Positions 30,101 to 36,765 of a stretch of DNA of 37,129 nucleotides are shown here, piece after piece. Below the pieces are notes generated by a model. It did not search any database. It worked only from the letters and a program-made list of their open reading frames with translations, and had not been told where the DNA came from. The translations under genes were made by a program, and so were the position numbers. The stretch covers positions 1 through 37,129 of the forward strand of contig JAKANS010000043.1 of NCBI GenBank assembly GCA_021823625.1, in the 5' to 3' direction. Source of the DNA: a bacterium. Lineage in GTDB: Bacteria > Verrucomicrobiota > Verrucomicrobiia > Limisphaerales > J093. The number at the start of each line of letters is the position of its first letter. Within the stretch, counting starts at the first letter, position 1.

Positions 30101-30820
30101 CCAAAGCCGCTCGTAGCGTTCGTGGATTTGCTGCTCTTTCAGCCAGGTGCGTGGCGGCAGGAGCACGTTCCGCTCCAAGTCGATTTTGGCCGTGTCGAGC
30201 GTGACTCGGTTTTCCGTGTTGATCGTGGGAAACTGGTTCGGCCGCACCTCCACCGAACCGCCGCCGTCGGCCTGGTTCGTCGTCACCAGATAACCGATGT
30301 AAAGCTCGCTCTCCCGCGACAACTTGAAGGCCAGGTTGATCCAGTCCTTCAACTCCTGCGGGTCGCTCGGCTCCAGCACCGGCATCATCAGGTGCTTGCA
30401 GATGTACCGCGAATCGGCCGGCACCTGCGTGGAGTCACTCCACGGGTCATCGCCCAGCACCACCACCGCGCCGCCTTGCGGGTGGGCACCGACCAGGTTG
30501 CCTAGCGCCAGCGCGTCCGCCGCCACGTGCACGCCCACGCTCTTCTGGACCGTGATGGCGCGGAGGCCGTGCATCTGAGAGCCGTTCACCATCGCGGCCG
30601 CCAAAGCCTCGTTGTTGGCCATCGTGGCCCGGATGCCTTGCGCGCGAAGCAGTTCGGCGATGTCCTGGGCGGTGTCGAAGAAAGCGGCCACGGGCGAACC
30701 CGGATAACCGGTCCAAAGATGGGTGCCGCCTTCCGTTTCCAAACACCCTTTCACCAGGAGTTCGTTCCCGGTAAATACTTCAATGCCAGAGGCTTGTGTG
30801 AATCGCGGGGCCGCTTTCAC
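27158..30820 (-). CDS. Fused indolepyruvate ferredoxin oxidoreductase family protein
   Basis: A 1220-residue fusion of the alpha and beta chains of the indolepyruvate-type 2-oxoacid:ferredoxin oxidoreductase. The N-terminal pyrimidine-binding part has WTGYPGSPVAAFFD. The TPP region has TFCPGCPHRDS at about residue 418-428, GDTGCYTM, and GDSTFFHSGQIAISNSLKNG. A ferredoxin-like segment with CENCLECTKATGCP lies at about 650-665. The gamma-type domain begins at GYLAGVGGMGIGTATAIL (about 737). The last 250 residues match the C-terminal domain I know as DUF6537. The family oxidises aryl or branched-chain 2-oxoacids to CoA esters with ferredoxin. Substrate specificity is inferred from family only. 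It is divergent from a [2Fe-2S] ferredoxin gene. Confidence 0.92.
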   Translation of the reverse strand: MKAAPRFTQASGIEVFTGNELLVKGCLETEGGTHLWTGYPGSPVAAFFDTAQDIAELLRAQGIRATMANNEALAAAMVNGSQMHGLRAITVQKSVGVHVAADALALGNLVGAHPQGGAVVVLGDDPWSDSTQVPADSRYICKHLMMPVLEPSDPQELKDWINLAFKLSRESELYIGYLVTTNQADGGGSVEVRPNQFPTINTENRVTLDTAKIDLERNVLLPPRTWLKEQQIHERYERLWASARRYGANRVLRPATDTNAEARLGFVTSAAAYCYLRHALAEMGLDGHFPILKVGVTYPLDPSLVTEFAAGLRRLFVIEERRGFLEEMVVEIISRARQNADHESRPLPGEVWGKQFPNGLTGIPETRGLNPSKLIRRLGPLFLATPELAGRIDRRRVQRELDLIAEVKAIDLKVAPRTPTFCPGCPHRDSASVLTEIKKQFRDPLYMQRVHGTALVDLLFHGDTGCYTMLMFEPTKDLMHNYSGMGLGGGTGAGIDPFIRNKQVVFMGDSTFFHSGQIAISNSLKNGQDITYIILDNKTTAMTGHQTTPGLDESLLGEKTFAQNIDAVIAGLTDQASSGATVVRVNPAEVESYRALLEKTILQNGVKVVVADKECGITFHRRRAREERRTLKAQGFLPTKRFINITHEVCENCLECTKATGCPGLTLNQTPYGQKVEIDLSWCVADGACTRFMVTTDKDGPRVKACPSFEEVIVTRGQPAPAPIERLDLAHLPAPAPSKLDRPWHGYLAGVGGMGIGTATAILVLAGHREGYCIQYCDKKGLAIRNGGVYSMITYTPRGGPFTSNLIPYGKADLLLGVDVLEAARALDPSTNQRVGSRQRTAVVVNTHKTPTILTLLGKDDFAVAQLEAQLRANTRADAYFSDDISRLSEHFFGNQLYANIVMLGVAFQRGLLPLGLASLEWAIHSGLGAAAADNLKAFNLGRCLVHDRAAVLRAAAIYREPDTYAEVLADKVDILARSRRAGGRLGKQYRELVESTVADWPEDDELRREFARRVYDLIQFEDLAYAKRYADLVEQLRVADRPGLGLAATRAVIWNLHKVMAIKDEIYVAHLLTSEEKHRRDRARYQVDPARGDRLEYRHLNRPQFNLLGREIAWDMKTRDWMLDLMKRMRWLRRVLPDWHRPEKNFRDWYADLLPRFADLATDAVRYQTFLKVLELPESVTGYREIRYPKMDAARRQAEIWLAELAVQPSRGESVLAPV

Positions 30821-30933
30821 TCATGAAAGTTTGTCATTCAACCCTAGCATTGGCAAGCGTTGACTTCCCTGCAAGGGATGCTGATGCTGTCCACCAGCAA
30901 AACCGGCGCTCGCGGCCGCCCCCCGGACACTCC

Positions 30934-31221
30934 ATGCCGAAAGTCACCATCCTGCCGGTCGAACTCGCCGCCGAAGTGGCGGTGGGTGAGAACCTGCTCG
31001 ACGCGGGCGAGCACGCCGGGGTGGAAATGGTCGCGGGCTGCTTCAACTGCTCGTGTGGCACCTGCGCGGTCGAAGTAATCCGCGGCGCAGAAAACCTCGC
31101 CGCCGTCACGCCGCGCGAAGCCGAGGTGCTTGCCGCCTCGCAGCGCCACCCCGGCCGGTTCCGCCTCGCCTGTGCCACCAAAGTTCTCCGCGGCGAAACC
31201 ACCATCCGCCAGCTCGACTGA
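30934..31221 (+). CDS. [2Fe-2S] ferredoxin, adrenodoxin-like
   Basis: A 95-residue small ferredoxin. Cys36, Cys41, Cys44 and Cys80 form the C-x4-C-x2-C...C cluster set in GCFNCSCGTCAVEV and RLACAT. There is an extra Cys39 within the loop. The fold of the plant/adrenodoxin class is suggested by the ENLLDAGEHAGV start and PREAEVL before the last Cys. I chose ATG 30934; a further ATG at 30823 would add 37 residues that look non-conserved and overlaps the promoter area of the divergent gene. It could be the electron acceptor of the neighbouring oxidoreductase or a partner in aromatic ring oxidation. Ferredoxins that serve such enzymes are more often [4Fe-4S], so the link is uncertain. Confidence 0.85.
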   Translation: MPKVTILPVELAAEVAVGENLLDAGEHAGVEMVAGCFNCSCGTCAVEVIRGAENLAAVTPREAEVLAASQRHPGRFRLACATKVLRGETTIRQLD

Positions 31222-31297
31222 CCACCGGACCGCAGCAGGTTTGCCCGCGAAATTCGCGGCTGACGCAGCCACCGTTTCGCCTGCCCGCGGACCAGTC

Positions 31298-32059
31298 TTA
31301 GCGCACCGCCGTGAACACACAGAAGAGTTCGTCGCCGATTCGGCGCCGGCTTTTCAGCCGAAATCGCGCAGCATCCACCAACCGTGCCGCGCCCGCGCCC
31401 TCCGCGATCGTAGGCGCCTCGCGCCCGCCGAACACGAATGGGCAGATCGTCAGGTGCAATTCCTGAACCAACTCCGCGCGGAACAGCGCCGCGTTCAATG
31501 CGCCTCCGCCTTCGCCCAACAACCGCCGCACGCCCCAACGGGACCGCAGATGCGCGAGCGCCGCGCGGAAATTCAGTTCGCGCTCCCCACAAACCACCAC
31601 CTCGTCCGCCATCGCCAATAACCGGTCCAGCTTCCTCCGCCCGGCCTGTGCGGTGGTGAGCACGATGATCGGCGAGAACCGCTTCCCAAAGACCGGCGCC
31701 TTTGGGTCGAGCGTGCCAGAGCCGGTCACGAGCACGCGCAAGTTGTACTCGGCTAATCCGCGCCGCCGCCGCCGCCGCCGATACCGCTCGCCGCCGGGAC
31801 CCAGGTGGATGTCGGGGGCGCTCGCAGTTCGCGCCCCGCACATGACCGCGTCCGCCGTCGCGCGCAACTCGTACAGATGTGCGAGATCGCGCGGGCTGCC
31901 AAAGGACGACACCGCGCGGTCCGCCGTCGCGATCTTGCCGTCGGCGGTCATCGCCATGTTCACGAAAACGAACGGCAGCGCCGCGTCTGGCGTTTCGACG
32001 CCAGCCGGCAAAACGGTCAACCGCGAGCCGGGACTCGCTGCAGGCAAGTTCGGTTTCAC
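31298..32059 (-). CDS. RibD C-terminal reductase-like protein
   Basis: A 253-residue protein of the dihydrofolate reductase/RibD C-terminal family, which reduces the ribosylaminopyrimidine intermediate of riboflavin synthesis or related substrates with NADPH. Visible are FVFVNMAMTADGKIATADR, SPRDLAHLYELRATADAVMCGART, LRVLVTGSG and the RRLLGEGGGALNAALF motif that ends the fold. There is no deaminase domain, so it is a stand-alone reductase. An unusual run of seven Arg (RYRRRRRRRGL, about residue 93-99) comes from a six-unit GCC repeat at 31762-31779 and sits in a loop after the substrate-binding part. queA is upstream on the same strand, separated by a MITE-like element. Confidence 0.85.
   Translation of the reverse strand: MKPNLPAASPGSRLTVLPAGVETPDAALPFVFVNMAMTADGKIATADRAVSSFGSPRDLAHLYELRATADAVMCGARTASAPDIHLGPGGERYRRRRRRRGLAEYNLRVLVTGSGTLDPKAPVFGKRFSPIIVLTTAQAGRRKLDRLLAMADEVVVCGERELNFRAALAHLRSRWGVRRLLGEGGGALNAALFRAELVQELHLTICPFVFGGREAPTIAEGAGAARLVDAARFRLKSRRRIGDELFCVFTAVR
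31762..31779 (-). repeat. GCC trinucleotide repeat encoding a poly-Arg loop
   Basis: Six consecutive GCC units on the plus strand (31762-31779), read on the minus strand as CGG codons, give most of the Arg7 run in the RibD-like protein. Because the unit is three bases, changes in number would alter the loop length and not the frame. Confidence 0.75.
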
Positions 32060-32083
32060 CCTGAATTCCGTAGTTGCAGCACT

Positions 32084-32213
32084 GATGAACGCCGATCAAC
32101 GCAGGTTGGAACGGGATTGCCCACGCGGGTTGGTTTCACTCGCGGGGGGAACCAACTCGCGTAACTCCGACGCATCGCCTTCTTCATCTGATCCGCGTTC
32201 ATTGGCGTCCATC
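32084..32213. repeat. MITE-like intergenic element with 24-bp imperfect inverted ends and nested hairpin
   Basis: The left arm GATGAACGCCGATCAACGC... (32084-32107) and the reverse complement of the right arm (32190-32213, GATGGACGCCAATGAACGC...) match at 18 of 24 positions. Inside is a second inverted repeat, CGCGGGTTGGTT (32124-32135) against AACCAACTCGCG (32150-32161), matching at 11 of 12. The repeat core GATGGACGC...GAACGCGGATCA is one I know from many verrucomicrobial and planctomycete genomes. It fills the gap between queA and the RibD-like gene, as the element at 5115-5234 fills its own gap. Confidence 0.65.
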
Positions 32214-32228
32214 GGCGGTTGCCAGTTT

Positions 32229-33320
32229 TCACAGCAGCAGCATCGCGTCGCCGTAGCTGAAGAACCGGTAGCGCTCGCGCACCGCCTCGGCGTACGCGGC
32301 CAGGACAAGGTCGCGCCCGCGCGTTTCCCCCGGCGCGGCAAAGGCGCTCACCAGCATCAAGAGCGTCGATTCGGGCAGGTGGAAATTGGTCAGCAACGCG
32401 TCCACGACGCGGAACGATTGCGGCGGGCGCAGGAACAGCCGCGTCCGACCGCGCACCGCGCGCAGACTTCCGGGCGACTGTGCGGCCGCGCTTTCCAGGA
32501 CGCGCACCGAAGTTGTGCCCACGGCGATCACGCGCCGGCCTTCGCGTTTCGCGGCGTTCACGGCCACCGCGGTGGCCGCGGGCAGTTCGAAGACCTCCTC
32601 GTGCATGACGTGGTCCTCGAGGCGGTCGGCCTTTACCGGCGCGAATGTTCCGAGGCCGACGTGGAGCGTGACAAAGCGCACCTCGACGCCCATCGCGGCC
32701 ACTTGCGCCAACAATTCGGGCGTGAAGTGGAGTCCCGCCGTGGGCGCCGCCACCGAACCCGGGGGGCCGGCGAAAACCGTTTGGTACCGCTCGCGGTCCT
32801 CGGCTGTCGGCAGCCCGGCGCGCGCGATGTAAGGTGGCAAGGGTACCTCGCCAAAGGTGTCCAGCACGTCGCGCACGTCCGCCGGCCCATCGAACCGCAA
32901 CCGGCAACGCCCCTCGGCATTCTTCACCATAACCGTGGCGTCCAACCTCGCGCCCCGCGCCCCGCCCCCCGCGCCTTCGGGCACTCGAACGAACTCGATT
33001 TTCGTTCCCGCCCGGACGCGCTTGCCGGGCCGGAGCAGCGCCCACCAATCGTTCACGGCGTTTTCCTCGACCAGGAGCACCTCGAGCTCGCCGCCGCTGT
33101 GCGGTTTGAAACCGCGCAGCCGGGCCGGAATCACGCGTGAATCGTTCAGCACCAGCAGATCGCCACGCCGCAGGAAGGCCGGCAAGTCGAGGAACCGGCG
33201 ATGCTCGATCCGGCCATCGGCACGGTGCAACACGAGCAGACGCGAGCCTTCGCGCTGCGGCGCGGGCGTTTGCGCGATCAGCTCCGGTGTCAGTTCGTAA
33301 TGAAAATCGGCCCGGTGCAC
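32229..33320 (-). CDS. queA: S-adenosylmethionine:tRNA ribosyltransferase-isomerase
   Basis: QueA attaches an epoxycyclopentanediol made from the ribose of S-adenosylmethionine to 7-aminomethyl-7-deazaguanine in tRNA, the next-to-last step of queuosine synthesis. The 363-residue protein has FHYELTPELIAQTPAPQREGSRLL, NDSRVIPARL, GSVAAPTAGLHFT, FVTLHVGLGTF, MHEEVFELP and TNFHLPESTLLMLVSAF, all family hallmarks. The GTG at 33320 is chosen because the family starts directly with the DFHYELP-like motif. An insert of about ten residues (EGAGGGARGA) near residue 115 is encoded by CGCGCCC heptamers. The neighbour downstream is a RibD-like reductase; no other queuosine gene is seen. Confidence 0.95.
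   Translation of the reverse strand: MHRADFHYELTPELIAQTPAPQREGSRLLVLHRADGRIEHRRFLDLPAFLRRGDLLVLNDSRVIPARLRGFKPHSGGELEVLLVEENAVNDWWALLRPGKRVRAGTKIEFVRVPEGAGGGARGARLDATVMVKNAEGRCRLRFDGPADVRDVLDTFGEVPLPPYIARAGLPTAEDRERYQTVFAGPPGSVAAPTAGLHFTPELLAQVAAMGVEVRFVTLHVGLGTFAPVKADRLEDHVMHEEVFELPAATAVAVNAAKREGRRVIAVGTTSVRVLESAAAQSPGSLRAVRGRTRLFLRPPQSFRVVDALLTNFHLPESTLLMLVSAFAAPGETRGRDLVLAAYAEAVRERYRFFSYGDAMLLL
32949..32976 (-). repeat. CGCGCCC heptamer repeat inside queA
   Basis: Two exact CGCGCCC units (32949-32955, 32956-32962) are followed by two degenerate ones (to 32976). The run encodes a Gly/Ala/Arg-rich loop in QueA. It is the same heptamer as the four-unit run in the carbamoyltransferase gene 28.6 kb away. 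Confidence 0.7.
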
Positions 33321-33430
33321 GCACGCGAGGTTAGCACACCTGGACCGCGGCTGTCCGGCCCGGAAATGGCGAAGTCGCGATGGAAAACCGGTGGCCATTC
33401 CTGGCGGGCGAACCGCAACGGCCCGGAAAA

Positions 33431-33463
33431 GCCGAAACCCGCTGCGGGGGCAGCGGGTTTGGC
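33431..33463 (-). terminator. Strong hairpin, probable end of the exopolysaccharide operon
   Basis: AAACCCGCTGC (33435-33445) and GCAGCGGGTTT (33450-33460) form a perfect 11-bp stem with a GGGG loop. The stem is extended by GCC/GGC outside a one-base bulge. On the minus strand the stem is followed by CGGCTTTT. It lies after the sugar transferase and before the queA start, so it should end the operon that comes from the right. Confidence 0.6.
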
Positions 33464-33509
33464 AAAGGTACGGCAGGAATTCGGTAGTGCAGATTGGGCC
33501 GTGATGGGT

Positions 33510-33601
33510 GCCGACTGATGTCGGCAACTATGCGAGTTTCAGATTCATAGCCGAAACTCAGAAAGGGCCGAAAGCAGACCGTTTTCCGAGTTTTTGAGTT
33601 T
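33510..33601. repeat. AT-richer interval with nested inverted repeats
   Basis: Three inverted pairs crowd here: GCCGAC/GTCGGC (33510-33525), GAGTTTC/GAAACTC (33534-33559) and AAACTCA/TGAGTTT (33554-33601). The second and third share the AAACTC arm, so they are mutually exclusive folds. The base composition is clearly lower in GC than the surroundings. It lies just after the sugar transferase stop on the minus strand and may act in the 3' end of that transcript. Confidence 0.4.
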
Positions 33602-33616
33602 AGGCTGCATTCAAGC

Positions 33617-34345
33617 TCAACCGGTGGCCGGCGGTTTGGCAACCGGGCCTGCAGCGGGGCCGCGACCCGTCTCCTCTGTCTTTGCCGGTGAGTGCTCGCA
33701 GGAGCGCGGGTGTCCAACCCGCGTCGGCGTCTCCTCTGCCTCCGAAAGTGGACGCTCCGAGCCCATGAACTCGGGCATCGTGGCCTCGCCCGCCGCATTG
33801 ATGCCATCGCGGCGAAGGACTTTCCAGGCGGTCAAGGCCAAAATCCGCAAATCGAGCCAGACGGACCGGTGATCGACATACCAGACATCGAGCCGGAATT
33901 TCTCGTCCCAGCTCAGCGCGTTGCGCCCGTTCACCTGGGCCCAGCCCGTCAAGCCCGGCGGGACTTCGTGACGGCGCGCCTGTTCCGGCGTGTACCGCGG
34001 CAGGTACTGGACGAGCAACGGCCGCGGGCCGACGAGACTCATTTCGCCTTTGAGGACGTTCACGAGTTCGGGCAATTCGTCCAGCGAAGTGGACCGCAGC
34101 CAGCGGCCGAAGGGCGTCAAACGTTGGGCATCGGGGAACAACTTGCCCTGGGCGTCGCGCGCGTCGGTCATGGTGCGGAATTTGAGCAGTTGAAAAATCC
34201 GCCCGTGCCGGCCGGGACGTTGCTGGCGGAAGAGGATCGGCCTTCCCAGTGCGAGCCATACCGAAAGACTTGCCGCCCCGAGGGCCGTAAGCCACAGCGG
34301 GGCGGTAAGCACCAAGACCGCGAGATCGAAGAGGCGTTTGCTCAC
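33617..34345 (-). CDS. Bacterial sugar transferase (initiating glycosyl-1-phosphate transferase)
   Basis: A 242-residue enzyme of the short, PglC-like class with one N-terminal membrane segment. It moves a sugar phosphate from UDP-sugar to undecaprenyl phosphate and so starts polysaccharide assembly. Motifs are KRLFDLAVLVL, FRQQRPGRHGRIFQLLKFRTM, TSLDELPELVNVLKGEMSLVGPRPL and PPGLTGWAQVNGRN. The start is GTG at 34345, sharing a GTGA overlap with the exosortase stop. The last 50 residues (from about 193) are Pro/Glu/Gly-rich, lie beyond the family fold, and include ETPTRVG. The ACGCGGGTTGG core that encodes TRVG also occurs in the intergenic element at 32084-32213, so the tail may be repeat-derived. 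Confidence 0.9.
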   Translation of the reverse strand: MSKRLFDLAVLVLTAPLWLTALGAASLSVWLALGRPILFRQQRPGRHGRIFQLLKFRTMTDARDAQGKLFPDAQRLTPFGRWLRSTSLDELPELVNVLKGEMSLVGPRPLLVQYLPRYTPEQARRHEVPPGLTGWAQVNGRNALSWDEKFRLDVWYVDHRSVWLDLRILALTAWKVLRRDGINAAGEATMPEFMGSERPLSEAEETPTRVGHPRSCEHSPAKTEETGRGPAAGPVAKPPATG

Positions 34346-35253
34346 CCCTGGCTGGCCTTGTCCGGTTGTGACGGCGGGGCGGTTTCCGAATCGGCTTGGC
34401 GCTCCAGCTCGGACGCCTTGAGTTCAAGCTTCTTGAGCAACCAAGCCATGATGATGACCCCCACCGCGGTAAAGGCGAGGATCGACCAGCCAGCCGCATC
34501 GTGGTATTCCTTGACAGCATCGATGCCTTTGGAGTTGGCCTCGAGGGAAAGAAAGAGCGACCGGATAAGATTACCGAGGATCGCCAGCCCGATCCCGCAA
34601 ACGAACAGAAGCACCTGCAGGCCTGGACGTTTGAGCGTGAGATAGCCGATGAAGATCGTGGCCATGACGGTGGATTGCAGGCTGCGAATGCCGCTGCAGG
34701 CTTCGTCGATGCCCACCGTGCTCGCCGGCAGGTGGATCAGACTGCCGACCTGCTGTGCCGGGATGCCAAGCAGATTCAGCACTTCGGTGTTCGCCCAAGC
34801 GACCTTGTTTTGCAGCCCGCCGACGATCAGGCCCTGGATGGCGCTCGGCATCGGCATGGCGATGAGAATGAACCCGAACGCCAGGCCGAAGGCGCGCACA
34901 CCGGGCCAGCCAAAGACCATGCCCAAATTCGCGGCCACGACAAACATGACTCCCAAGGCCAGGCCCACCGTGCTGGCTGCGTTCGAGCCGAGCGCGGCCT
35001 GATAAATTTGTACCAGGAAAAGCAAAGCCAGTCCGGTGCACGCCAAGGTGGCCGACCACCACCGCGGTTTCCAGTGGATCGGCGGACGCTTTTCCCAAGC
35101 TTCCCAAAACAAGTATGCGCAGAGCAACAGCACGACCCAGCCGAATTGGAGATCGGGGTTGTTGCTCCAAAACCATTGGGCACGCGACACCAGCCAGGCC
35201 ATCGCGAGGAAAGCCGGCGCGAGTATGGCGAGCGGTTGCAGGGCGATGGTCAT
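34342..35253 (-). CDS. Exosortase/archaeosortase family protein
   Basis: A 303-residue integral membrane protein with about eight hydrophobic segments. The catalytic signature is clear: C186 in GIDEACSGIRSL, R231 in GNLIRSLFLS, and H251 in EYHDAAGW. Exosortases are predicted membrane transpeptidases that process PEP-CTERM-type proteins and are linked to exopolysaccharide production. The start at 35253 puts the first membrane helix at the N-terminus; the frame is open upstream but overlaps the EpsI gene. It lies 16 bases after EpsI and overlaps the sugar transferase start by four bases, a typical operon. A basic C-terminal tail of about 30 residues follows. No PEP-CTERM substrate is encoded in this window. 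Confidence 0.92.
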   Translation of the reverse strand: MTIALQPLAILAPAFLAMAWLVSRAQWFWSNNPDLQFGWVVLLLCAYLFWEAWEKRPPIHWKPRWWSATLACTGLALLFLVQIYQAALGSNAASTVGLALGVMFVVAANLGMVFGWPGVRAFGLAFGFILIAMPMPSAIQGLIVGGLQNKVAWANTEVLNLLGIPAQQVGSLIHLPASTVGIDEACSGIRSLQSTVMATIFIGYLTLKRPGLQVLLFVCGIGLAILGNLIRSLFLSLEANSKGIDAVKEYHDAAGWSILAFTAVGVIIMAWLLKKLELKASELERQADSETAPPSQPDKASQG

Positions 35254-35269
35254 CAGTAATCGCGGTGCT

Positions 35270-36058
35270 TTAGGATTGGTGCCCGGTCCAAGCGTGCAAC
35301 TCGGTTTCGTAATCCACCGGCGTGAGCCAGGGTTCCAGAAACGACTGCAGCAACGCGTCCGCCGACACCCAATCCCCGCCGGCCACTTCGGTCGAAATCC
35401 GGATGAACTGCTTGGGGCCGAGAATCGGCCGGCGCGCTTTGAACGCATCCCAAATTCTTTCCCAAAACCGTTTATCTGTGGCGCGCAGACCGGCCCCCAT
35501 GGCACCTGATTTCCTGGCCGCTTCGTTCACGGCATACTTCATGCCCACGGACAGGTTGTGGTCGAGCCGGTAAGGCAAAGGCTGCCCGCCCACCAACCCG
35601 CCGAAATAGACCAGTTCCCGATGTCCTCCGGCCACAAAGATTCGGCGCTCGAAAATCATCTTCACCCCGTGCACGGCCACTTCGACGGAGTCGGGCACCA
35701 CCGGCTCGAATTCCCATCCCGCCTGCGTCCAGCAACGATCCGGCGTATGGACGAACAAACCGATGTCGTAAGGCTTGGCCGTGTAACGCTTCGCGGAAAA
35801 GACCTGCACGGACCGTTGGGTCTCCGGTTGATCGAATTCCCCGCTCACCGTCCGGTCGGCAACCAACAGCTTCTCCGCCGAATCCGCCACCGGAATTGCC
35901 TTGAAAGTCCAGCCTGTCAGGTTGGTGCGCTCGCTAAGCCAGACTGGGTTCAGGCTTTGGTCTGAGCGGGTGTACCACACGCCGGGGAAAGCCCAGAGCG
36001 CGGCGACTAAGATGCCTAAGGCCGCCGTAATCAGGATTGGCAGTCGCTTGCTCAGCAT
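35270..36058 (-). CDS. Exosortase-associated EpsI family protein
   Basis: A 262-residue protein with one N-terminal membrane anchor (about residues 7-25) and a periplasmic domain. It contains YDIGLFVHTPDRCWTQAGWE, which matches the conserved H-xPDRC-x-x-x-GW pattern of EpsI, and FERRIFVAGGHRELVYFGG. EpsI-type domains occur either fused to exosortases or as separate genes beside them, as here, and are thought to act in methanolan-like exopolysaccharide export. The precise function is unknown. The start overlaps the end of the acyltransferase gene by seven bases and the stop is 16 bases before the exosortase start, so the three are co-translated. Confidence 0.87.
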   Translation of the reverse strand: MLSKRLPILITAALGILVAALWAFPGVWYTRSDQSLNPVWLSERTNLTGWTFKAIPVADSAEKLLVADRTVSGEFDQPETQRSVQVFSAKRYTAKPYDIGLFVHTPDRCWTQAGWEFEPVVPDSVEVAVHGVKMIFERRIFVAGGHRELVYFGGLVGGQPLPYRLDHNLSVGMKYAVNEAARKSGAMGAGLRATDKRFWERIWDAFKARRPILGPKQFIRISTEVAGGDWVSADALLQSFLEPWLTPVDYETELHAWTGHQS

Positions 36059-36711
36059 GGTAGCTCGAATTTGCCGGACCCGCTCTGCCTCGTTGGGGTC
36101 TCGCCACTCTCCTCGGAAAGCAGCCTGGCGGCCAGTTCATGGATGCGATCCGCGTCCCTGACGCCGATCTGGGTCAGCGGGTTCCCTCCATAAATCCCCC
36201 AAGGTTTCAGGTCCCGGTGGACCACCGATCCCGCGGCGACCACGGCCCCTTCTCCGATGGTGACATCCGGCAATACCACACTGTTGGTGAGGACCAAGGC
36301 GTGCGCCCCAATTAAGACCCGCCCCCGCCTCACGGAACGATACGGCGATGGCACTGTCGGGTTCGTCATGCCGCTGCCATCGACCAACTCCGTCCCCGTG
36401 ACCAACCGCCCGCCCGCCCCGATTCCGGCGTAATCCCCGATGACACACCTCCCGCCACCACTGATGGAACTCTGGAACGCCAGGTGAACATGACACCCGA
36501 GCTCGACCCGCTCGCCGCCAAAGATCGTGACGCCCTCATCGATTTGTGAAAAATCCCCCACCGAAATGACCTCGGGATTCAACAACCGGGCCCCAACGAA
36601 CACCCGTACCCGCCGCCCGCAGGCTTTCAGGTGGCGCGCCAGCTCTTCCTCAGACACCAATTCCCCCGGCTGGAAAACCGCGGATCGCGAACGGAACTTA
36701 GGAGTCTTCAC
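36052..36711 (-). CDS. Hexapeptide-repeat (left-handed beta-helix) acyltransferase
   Basis: A 219-residue protein whose middle is a run of hexapeptide units (for example ISVGDFSQIDEGVTIFGG, CVIGDYAGIGAGGRLV, VVLPDVTIGEGAVVAAGSVV) that build a left-handed beta-helix. The ending HRDLKPWGIYGGNPLTQIG is the common C-terminal pattern of CysE/LacA/NodL-type O- or N-acetyltransferases. In this operon it probably acetylates a sugar of the exopolysaccharide or of its nucleotide precursor. The catalytic His is not assigned with certainty. It is 54 bases downstream of the epimerase gene and overlaps EpsI by seven bases. Confidence 0.87.
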   Translation of the reverse strand: MKTPKFRSRSAVFQPGELVSEEELARHLKACGRRVRVFVGARLLNPEVISVGDFSQIDEGVTIFGGERVELGCHVHLAFQSSISGGGRCVIGDYAGIGAGGRLVTGTELVDGSGMTNPTVPSPYRSVRRGRVLIGAHALVLTNSVVLPDVTIGEGAVVAAGSVVHRDLKPWGIYGGNPLTQIGVRDADRIHELAARLLSEESGETPTRQSGSGKFELPC

Positions 36712-36765
36712 GGCATTGAGAGAATGCTGGCCGAAGCCGTCTCCTCTGCAACACGCTTGCTCGGC

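Noticed and set aside
30823..30933. A longer start for the ferredoxin at 30823
   Set aside because: It would add 37 non-conserved residues and sit in the shared promoter region; the ATG at 30934 fits the family.
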